Below, in pieces: positions 16,136 through 21,117 of a stretch of DNA of 21,117 nt (position 1 is the stretch's first letter; every line of letters begins with the position of its first letter). The position numbers and the translations under genes were made by a program. Source of the stretch: Rickettsiales bacterium (GTDB lineage: Bacteria; Pseudomonadota; Alphaproteobacteria; Rickettsiales; UBA3002); NCBI GenBank assembly GCA_027489915.1, contig JAIXZB010000181.1, forward strand, positions 1-21,117, read 5' to 3'. The notes below the pieces were generated by a model. That model was not told the origin of the DNA, ran no database searches, and saw only the letters and a program-made list of their open reading frames with translations.

Positions 16136-16140
16136 CAAAA

Positions 16141-16704
16141 TTACTTGGCGCGCTCTACGTAGGTTAGCTCGGCGGTATTAACTACAATCCGCTCACCCGC
16201 ACCCAAAAACGGTGGCACCATCACCCGCACACCATTATCAAGCGTCGCAGGTTTGTAGGAAGACGACGCCGTCTGCCCCTTCACCACAGGGTCAGCCTCA
16301 GCAATCATGCAAATCACCTGCTCTGGCAAATCCACGCTAAGCGGGTTTCCATCGTGGAGCTCAATTGTTACATTCATCCCGTCTTGCAAGAATGCCAAAC
16401 GGTCGCCAAGCGAATCTGCGGGGAGTTCAATCTGCTCATAGCTTTCCGTATCCATGAATGTCAGTGTTTCTCCATCACCAAACAGATATTGAAAATTCTT
16501 CTGATCCAGCTGCGCACGCTCAAGCATTTCATCCGCCCGCAAGCGCACATTCTTCTTCGTGCCAGATTTAATATCTTTCAATTCCACCTGATTAAACGAA
16601 CGCAAATTCCCAGGCGTGCGAATTTCATGGCGCACCACCAAACACAGCTTTTGCTCATATTCCACCACCATGCCCGCACGCACAGCCGAACCACCGATTT
16701 TCAT
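16141..16704 (-). CDS. efp: Translation elongation factor P with an atypical loop
   Basis: EF-P binds between the P and E sites of the ribosome and relieves stalling at proline runs. The protein has 187 residues and three beta-barrel domains. The C-terminal signature is clear: D-P-V-V-K-G-Q-T-A-S-S-S-Y-K-P-A at 138-153, N-G-V-R-V-M-V-P-P at 157-165 and Y-V-E-R-A-K at the end. In domain I the loop that normally reads P-G-K-G is P-G-N-L-R-S-F at 31-37, so Asn33 replaces the lysine (E. coli Lys34) that carries the beta-lysyl modification. GGAG lies 8 bases before the ATG at 16704 and only 2 before the ATG at 16710, so 16704 is chosen. The gene follows thiE after about 55 bases, in the same direction. 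Confidence 0.96.
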   Translation of the reverse strand: MKIGGSAVRAGMVVEYEQKLCLVVRHEIRTPGNLRSFNQVELKDIKSGTKKNVRLRADEMLERAQLDQKNFQYLFGDGETLTFMDTESYEQIELPADSLGDRLAFLQDGMNVTIELHDGNPLSVDLPEQVICMIAEADPVVKGQTASSSYKPATLDNGVRVMVPPFLGAGERIVVNTAELTYVERAK

Positions 16705-16735
16705 TATCATAACTCCGTGTAAGGATTATTTCGCT

Positions 16736-16766
16736 CGTGCTGTAGCAGCGCACGAAGCGCTAGGCA
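16736..16766. repeat. Short inverted repeat sharing segments with the 16030-16135 element
   Basis: CGTGC (16736-16740) and GCACG (16750-16754) form an inverted repeat in the thiE-efp spacer. TGTAGCAGCG (16741-16750) and GCTAGGCA (16759-16766) are exact copies of segments at 16075-16084 and 16046-16053, but in swapped order. The second segment runs across the thiE stop codon. Confidence 0.35.
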
Positions 16767-17458
16767 AGTGCCATCTCTTGCGCCTTGGCGCGCAGCATCA
16801 TCCCTTTGCGTATCGCCGCATTAAACTGTTCCACCGCAAGTTTAGGCCCCTGCGCATGGTTCCATACCGAAGTAATCGCTGCCACAAAATCCGCACCCGC
16901 TGCAACCAACGGGCTACAATTCTCAGGTGTCACCCCACCAATCGCCACGCATGGCACCACCGTGTACGTTGCCCACCAGCGCAGCAAATCAAGCTCTGGC
17001 CTGCCATATTTTTCCTGCTTTTCCATCGGTTTCGAAGTAGTTGGAAAAAAGGCACCAAACGCCACATAATCCGCCCCCGCCTCACCCGCTTCCATCGCCA
17101 TATGGCCCGAAGCGTGGCACGTCACGCCAATCACCGCATCCGCACCAAGCCTTCTGCGTGCATCCGCAACCGTGCCATCATCCTGCCCAATATGCACCCC
17201 ATCCGCTTCCACCTGCTGCGCAAGGTCAATACGGTCATTCATAATAAACGCCACACCTGCCTCACGGCATAGCGGCATCAACGCATCCGCCGCTTTTATA
17301 ATCTCAGAATCTTCGCAATCCTTCAGCCGCAACTGAAACGCTCCCACATCACCTCCAGCAAGTGCATCCTCAAGCGAACGCGCGAAAGTACTCACCTCAA
17401 GCGCGGGTGGCGAAATGAGGTAGAGCCTACATCCGTGGGCTTCATGTTCTTGTGTCAT
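16760..17458 (-). CDS. thiE: Thiamine phosphate synthase (ThiE family)
   Basis: Joins the pyrimidine and thiazole moieties to make thiamine phosphate. The 232-residue TIM barrel carries the family sites in order: Q-L-R-L-K-D at 42-47 (Arg44 and Lys46 kept; the usual Glu between them is Leu), F-I-M-N-D-R-I-D-L-A at 71-80, G-V-H-I-G-Q-D-D at 87-94, G-V-T-C-H at 111-115, D-Y-V-A-F-G-A-F-F-P-T-T-S-K at 130-143 and V-A-I-G-G-V-T-P-E-N at 171-180. No other thiamine gene is present, and the gene sits between an unknown gene and efp in the glycolytic operon, an arrangement I recall from other alphaproteobacteria. TenI-type proteins are similar, but the kept diphosphate-binding residues favour a true synthase. 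No ribosome binding site is evident before the ATG. Confidence 0.88.
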   Translation of the reverse strand: MTQEHEAHGCRLYLISPPALEVSTFARSLEDALAGGDVGAFQLRLKDCEDSEIIKAADALMPLCREAGVAFIMNDRIDLAQQVEADGVHIGQDDGTVADARRRLGADAVIGVTCHASGHMAMEAGEAGADYVAFGAFFPTTSKPMEKQEKYGRPELDLLRWWATYTVVPCVAIGGVTPENCSPLVAAGADFVAAITSVWNHAQGPKLAVEQFNAAIRKGMMLRAKAQEMALA

Positions 17459-17517
17459 GCAACAAATGTAGGGCGCAAACGCGCTTATGTCCAGTGACAG
17501 CTTTAATCAACCTATTA

Positions 17518-18159
17518 CTATTTCAGCATCTTAAGCATACGTTGCGCCAGGCTGTTCTCGCCAGAAGCCTCATAATCATCAATATCAGCCTCATCAAAGC
17601 CTGCAGCGTCAAAGCTGCGTATCGCATCATCCACATGCTTGCCATACGCCTTTGCATGCGCATCTATTGGCTGAAGCAGCATCGATTGATGGGGTCCCAA
17701 GCCGAGCACAGCAAGAGTCGCTTTACGGTTCCCCCACAAATAGTTATGCACCACCGCATATCCAGACTGCATCTCGCTCAGGTATGGCGCAATGCTGCGC
17801 GCCCATGTCAGGAACCATAATAGCCCAAAAGGCCCCTCATCAAACATGCCAATAGCAAACGTAAATTGCTTGTTGGCTTCATCATACCTGCATATCTCAA
17901 GTGCTTCAGGCGCACCACCATGGAAAAGCATGCGTTCAGCCGACTGTCGATGTGTATTGGCAAATGCATGCCCAGACATCTCGTCAATATCCGTTGCGTA
18001 CTGCTTCGGCGCCGCAGACCAGTCAATACTGAACCACTTATCACCTAAAGCAGACCAATCACTCCATTGTGCAACAGCCTCCATCGGAGCATCCAGCCAC
18101 TTAACCAAGGAAGGCTTATCAATGGCAACCTTAAGAATAACGCTGTAAGGTTCTGACAT
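17518..18159 (-). CDS. Protein of unknown function, 213 residues, in the fba-thiE interval
   Basis: I do not recognise this protein. It has no signal peptide and no clear membrane helix. It is rich in Trp, with W-L-D, W-S-D-W and F-S-I-D-W-S in the first 50 residues and L-L-W-F-L-T-W-A-R near 113-121. The C-terminal 40 residues are acidic. The start lies 3 bases after the fba stop codon, so it is almost certainly co-translated with fba. It could be a structural relative of the tetratricopeptide or SEC-C-like proteins found at this place in related genomes, but I see no repeat that supports that. Confidence 0.75.
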   Translation of the reverse strand: MSEPYSVILKVAIDKPSLVKWLDAPMEAVAQWSDWSALGDKWFSIDWSAAPKQYATDIDEMSGHAFANTHRQSAERMLFHGGAPEALEICRYDEANKQFTFAIGMFDEGPFGLLWFLTWARSIAPYLSEMQSGYAVVHNYLWGNRKATLAVLGLGPHQSMLLQPIDAHAKAYGKHVDDAIRSFDAAGFDEADIDDYEASGENSLAQRMLKMLK

Positions 18160-18162
18160 AGT

Positions 18163-19092
18163 TTATTTACTGGCTTTATAGACCGATATAATATCCGCAA
18201 GCAGCGACTCCGCTTCCGCCTTCGGACGCTGAAAACTATTGCGCCCCATAATCGAACCATCGCCACCACCCGCAGCAATCCCGCGCACTTCTTCTAGCAC
18301 TTCGGCGTTGCCTTTCGCGCCACCGCCCGAAAAAATCACCAGTCGTTTGCCACTAAACGTCGTCTGTTTCACATGCGCAATACGTTCAGCCAAAGTGGTA
18401 ATCGCAATCTTTTCCTTCTCATACACCTTCTTCGCTTCCGCCTGCTCAATATGCGCAGTGGGCGGCTTCACTTTAATAATCGTCGCCCCAATCAACGCGG
18501 CAATATGCGCCGCATACGCCGTCACATCGAGCGCCGTTTCACCCTCTTTGCTAAGCCCATCCCCACGCGGATACGACCACACTACAACAGCAAGCCCCGA
18601 AGCTTTCGCCTCCTCGGTCATCGCGCGGATTTCTTCAATCATGTCGTAAGCCTGCGCCGAACCGGGGTAAATCGTAAAACCAATCGCCGCACAACCAAGG
18701 CGCAGCGCATCTTTCACGCTCGCCGTCACCGCTTGGTCTGGCGCAACATCTTTCCCCACCAGCGAATTGTTGCTGTTAATTTTCAAAATAAGCGGAATTG
18801 CGCCAGCAAATGTGTCCGCCCCCGCCTCCAGCATCCCAAGCGGCGCCGCGTAAGCATTTAGCCCCGCATCAATCGCCAACTGAAAATGGTAATGCGGGTC
18901 ATACGCCGCAGGGTTCGGCGCAAAACTGCGCGCAGGCCCATGCTCAAACCCCTGGTCAACGGGCAGAATCACCATCTTGCCCGTGCCACCCAGTTTGCCA
19001 TGCATCAGCATGCGCGATAAATTCGCCTTCGTCCCCGCATTATCCGCCTCATACCAGCTTAAAATATTTTTTACTTTACGTGTCAGTGCCAT
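18163..19092 (-). CDS. fbaB: Class I fructose-bisphosphate aldolase, DhnA/FbaB type
   Basis: Cleaves fructose 1,6-bisphosphate by a Schiff-base mechanism, without metal. From the chosen start it has 309 residues and the archaeal/FbaB-type pattern: V-I-L-P-V-D-Q-G-F-E-H-G-P at 41-53, a central A-I-G-F-T-I-Y-P-G at 136-144, I-I-K-V-K-P-P at 205-211, whose lysines include the likely Schiff-base residue, and the phosphate-binding F-S-G-G-G-A-K at 254-260 with G-G-G-D-G-S-I-M-G-R-N at 275-285. GGAG lies 6 bases before the ATG at 19092, whereas the ATG at 19104 has none, so 19092 is preferred. The gene follows pgk after about 15 bases. A related DhnA-family aldolase with another sugar substrate is possible, but the operon with gap and pgk argues for glycolysis. 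Confidence 0.93.
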   Translation of the reverse strand: MALTRKVKNILSWYEADNAGTKANLSRMLMHGKLGGTGKMVILPVDQGFEHGPARSFAPNPAAYDPHYHFQLAIDAGLNAYAAPLGMLEAGADTFAGAIPLILKINSNNSLVGKDVAPDQAVTASVKDALRLGCAAIGFTIYPGSAQAYDMIEEIRAMTEEAKASGLAVVVWSYPRGDGLSKEGETALDVTAYAAHIAALIGATIIKVKPPTAHIEQAEAKKVYEKEKIAITTLAERIAHVKQTTFSGKRLVIFSGGGAKGNAEVLEEVRGIAAGGGDGSIMGRNSFQRPKAEAESLLADIISVYKASK

Positions 19093-19107
19093 ATTTTTCT
19101 CCATTAT

Positions 19108-20331
19108 TTATGCGCTTTTACGCGCCGTTTTACTTTGCGCCATCAGCGCTGCAATCCCAGGTAATTCCTTACCCTCAAGCCACTCCAAAAATGCCCCACC
19201 CGCAGTCGATAAATAACTGAACGACGCAGATAATCCCGCATGCGCAAGCACCGCCACCGTATCACCACCACCAGCCACACTATGCAAATGCCCCGCACGC
19301 GTCAGTGCCGCCACCGCCCGCGCAATCACCACGCTCGAAGCATCAAACGGCAGCGTTTCATAAGCCCCCACAGGTCCATTCCACAAAAACGTTTTACTGC
19401 TTTTCAAAATCCCCAGCACCTGCATCAGGCTCTCAGGCCCCAAATCCAAAATCATATGGCTGTCAGGAATCGCATCCACACTGCAAATCACATTGCTGGC
19501 ATGCGCCTCAAACCGCGTTGCCGCCACCACATCGCTCGGCAACACAATCGCACATCCTCGCGCGTGAGCATCGTCCAAAATCCTTCGTGCTGTGTCAAGC
19601 ATGTCGCGCTCAATACGCGAAGCACCAACGGCCTTGCCTTGCGCTGCCAAAAACGTATTGGCCATCGCACCGCCCACCACCAAATAATCCACCCGCGCCG
19701 ATAAATTCCCGAGCAAATCAAGCTTGGTCGAAATTTTCGATCCACCCACAATCGCGCACACAGGTTTCTCTGGCGCCGAAAGCACACGCGTCAGCGCGGT
19801 CACCTCTTCTTCAAGCAAGCGCCCTGCCACACTCGGCAAATGCTGCGCAATCCCCACAATCGAAGCATGCGCACGGTGCGAACACGAAAATGCATCATTC
19901 ACATACACATCACCAAGGCTAGCCATATCCGCCGCAAACGCCGCATCATTGGCCTCCTCAGCCGCATGGAAGCGCAAATTCTCCATCAACATCACATCGC
20001 CGTTTTGCAGCGCCGATACTGCCATTTTCGCCGTCGGCCCCACGCAATCAGGCGAGAATTTCACCGGCCTGTCCCACAACGATTCCGATAGCGCATCCAC
20101 AAGCGGCGCCAAGCTCGCACTCGGGTCATATTTCCCCTCAGGCCTGCCCAAATGCGAAAGCACCACCACTTTCGCATCGCGCTCAATCAAATGCTGCAAG
20201 GTCGGAATAATCCGCCGAATCCGAGTATCATCTAGCACCCGCCCAGCACGCATGGGCACGTTCAAATCCAGCCGAACCAGCACTGTTTTACCAGTCACAT
20301 CCAGCGTATCGAGTGTAGGTAATGCGGTCAT
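19108..20331 (-). CDS. pgk: Phosphoglycerate kinase
   Basis: Transfers phosphate between 1,3-bisphosphoglycerate and ADP. At 407 residues it is complete, with V-R-L-D-L-N-V-P at 19-26, L-S-H-L-G-R-P near 58-64, L-M-E-N-L-R-F-H near 114-121, V-N-D-A-F-S-C-S-H-R-A-H-A-S near 143-156, V-G-G-S-K-I-S-T-K-L in the hinge region, and G-G-G-D-T near the C-terminus for nucleotide binding. It lies between gap and fba on the same strand. The gap-pgk spacer is interrupted by a small gene on the plus strand, so pgk may need its own promoter in that spacer; TTGCGG and TAGCAA 17 bases apart are a weak candidate. The ribosome binding site is poor. Confidence 0.98.
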   Translation of the reverse strand: MTALPTLDTLDVTGKTVLVRLDLNVPMRAGRVLDDTRIRRIIPTLQHLIERDAKVVVLSHLGRPEGKYDPSASLAPLVDALSESLWDRPVKFSPDCVGPTAKMAVSALQNGDVMLMENLRFHAAEEANDAAFAADMASLGDVYVNDAFSCSHRAHASIVGIAQHLPSVAGRLLEEEVTALTRVLSAPEKPVCAIVGGSKISTKLDLLGNLSARVDYLVVGGAMANTFLAAQGKAVGASRIERDMLDTARRILDDAHARGCAIVLPSDVVAATRFEAHASNVICSVDAIPDSHMILDLGPESLMQVLGILKSSKTFLWNGPVGAYETLPFDASSVVIARAVAALTRAGHLHSVAGGGDTVAVLAHAGLSASFSYLSTAGGAFLEWLEGKELPGIAALMAQSKTARKSA

Positions 20332-20415
20332 ATTTTCATCAAATTGTCATCCAAACCAGTAGATTGGTTGCTAACGTACCCCCACTGCAACCGCAAGCAT
20401 TAATAGGCACTTATC

Positions 20416-20688
20416 ATGAGCAAAGATAACATTTACCGCGAAGAAGAAACACTGGAAGCACGCACAGCACGCCTGAGAGCCGAACGAGAAGCTAGAGATA
20501 ATTCATCTCCCTCACGCGAAAAACCCACTTCAGCCCCCACACGAACAACCAGCTACGCACACAGCGTAAGACCAAAACGCGTCATTCCAAGAGGTGAAGG
20601 ACCAGAATCACGTGACGACGATGACCGACCAATCATGGATAGATCTGGCCACTTCGGAGCCAGAGACAAATGGGGATTTGAACGTTAA
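20416..20688 (+). CDS. Small highly charged, probably disordered protein of unknown function
   Basis: A protein of 90 residues, with no signal peptide or membrane segment. Residues 8-28 are Glu/Arg/Ala-rich and likely form a single charged helix. Residues 29-62 are rich in Ser, Thr, Pro and Arg. An acidic E-S-R-D-D-D-D-R follows at 64-71, and the C-terminus ends S-G-H-F-G-A-R-D-K-W-G-F-E-R. It lies on the plus strand between gap and pgk, which run the other way, and its stop codon is 7 bases from the gap stop codon. AGG lies 9 bases before the ATG. Its reality is supported by the open frame filling a gap-pgk spacer that would otherwise be unusually long, and by a composition unlike a shadow frame. 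No family recognised. Confidence 0.6.
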   Translation: MSKDNIYREEETLEARTARLRAEREARDNSSPSREKPTSAPTRTTSYAHSVRPKRVIPRGEGPESRDDDDRPIMDRSGHFGARDKWGFER

Positions 20689-20695
20689 TATAACG

Positions 20696-21117
20696 CTACA
20701 GATACGAAGAAATCCGCTTCGTCATATCCAGCATACGGCACGAAAAACCCCACTCATTATCATACCAACTGGCCACCCGAACAAGCGTCTCGCCTGTCAC
20801 AGCGGTCGCAGTCAAATCCACAATCGTACTGGCATTATCACTGGTATAATCAGTCGAAACTAAAGGCCGCACATCCACCTTTAACACATTCTTTTTCATC
20901 TTCTGCGATGCTTCCGTAAGTGCAGCGTTTACGGATTCTTTCTTCGTCGCCTGCGCAACTACCACCGACAAATCCACCATCGAAACATTAGCAACCGGCA
21001 CCCGAATCGCCGTGCCACCCAACTTGCCAGCAAGCTCAGGTAACACTAACCCAATCGCCTTCGCAGCGCCAGTTTTCGTTGGCACCATCGAAAGCGCCGC
21101 CGCCCGTGCGCGCCGCA
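20696..21117 (-). CDS. gap: Glyceraldehyde-3-phosphate dehydrogenase, C-terminal part (runs off the window)
   Basis: The frame is open to the window edge. The visible 140 residues are the C-terminal catalytic half: R-A-R-A-A-A-L-S-M-V-P-T-K-T-G-A-A-K-A at the window edge, then L-x-G-K-L-G-G-T-A-I-R-V-P-V-A-N-V-S-M-V-D-L, and near the end W-Y-D-N-E-W-G-F-S-x-R-M-L-D, the signature that contacts the nicotinamide ring and substrate phosphate. The catalytic Cys and the NAD-binding domain lie outside the window. The enzyme oxidises glyceraldehyde 3-phosphate to 1,3-bisphosphoglycerate, the substrate used by the Pgk encoded downstream. The gene ends in SSYL and a TAG stop. Confidence 0.97.
   Translation of the reverse strand, partial: RRARAAALSMVPTKTGAAKAIGLVLPELAGKLGGTAIRVPVANVSMVDLSVVVAQATKKESVNAALTEASQKMKKNVLKVDVRPLVSTDYTSDNASTIVDLTATAVTGETLVRVASWYDNEWGFSCRMLDMTKRISSYL

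Noticed and set aside
20683..20695. Hairpin CGTTA-ATA-TAACG between the stop codons of the 90-residue gene and gap, as a terminator
   Set aside because: The stem is only 5 base pairs, AT-rich and without a T-run, so it cannot be supported as a terminator.

Overview
The window looks like a chromosomal segment of an alphaproteobacterium with roughly balanced base composition. The evidence is a NDUFA12-type accessory subunit of complex I (a family of alphaproteobacteria and mitochondria), a bacterial frataxin, an RT0821-type surface antigen, and a gap-pgk-fba-thiE-efp-suhB gene order that, from memory, is typical of this class. I cannot place it to genus. Nearly all genes are housekeeping genes and most lie on the minus strand. 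I see no tRNA, rRNA, insertion sequence, CRISPR array or phage gene.

Layout. 1-4658 (minus): dnaG primase, rpoD (major sigma factor), the NDUFA12-like subunit and the start of a small lipoprotein gene, read in that order. This is the replication/transcription part of the macromolecular synthesis operon with a complex I accessory gene attached. 4795-5520 (plus): a YgjP-type zinc metallopeptidase, divergent from dnaG. 5526-7865 (minus): a class A penicillin-binding protein of the PBP1A type. 7910-10014 (plus): cyaY, coupled by a 1-base overlap to an ABC half-transporter. 10080-13704 (minus): suhB, then a very long secreted Ala/Pro-rich protein with an OmpA-like C-terminus. 13758-15999: a 451-residue protein of unknown family (minus) and two divergently transcribed small secreted proteins (plus). 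16141-21117 (minus): gap (partial), pgk, class I fba, an unknown 213-residue protein, thiE and efp. A small disordered-protein gene is inserted on the plus strand between gap and pgk.

How the genes work together. The right half is a lower-glycolysis operon (Gap, Pgk, Fba) that continues into thiamine synthesis (ThiE) and translation (EF-P). The left half couples primer synthesis and sigma-70 to respiration. The centre is about the cell envelope: peptidoglycan synthesis, an exporter, a probable periplasm-spanning OmpA-like protein and small surface proteins.

I found no clear new defence or mobile system. The points most worth a second look are: an EF-P without the canonical modifiable lysine; the OmpA-like protein, whose linker repeats a short acidic-hydrophobic motif and whose OmpA domain lacks the usual peptidoglycan-binding Asp; a roughly 100-bp structured element at 16030-16135 with fragments repeated beside efp; the unknown protein and secreted pair that sit between efp and suhB; and a histone-H1-like tail on RpoD. 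No gene-free stretch exceeds about 155 bases.
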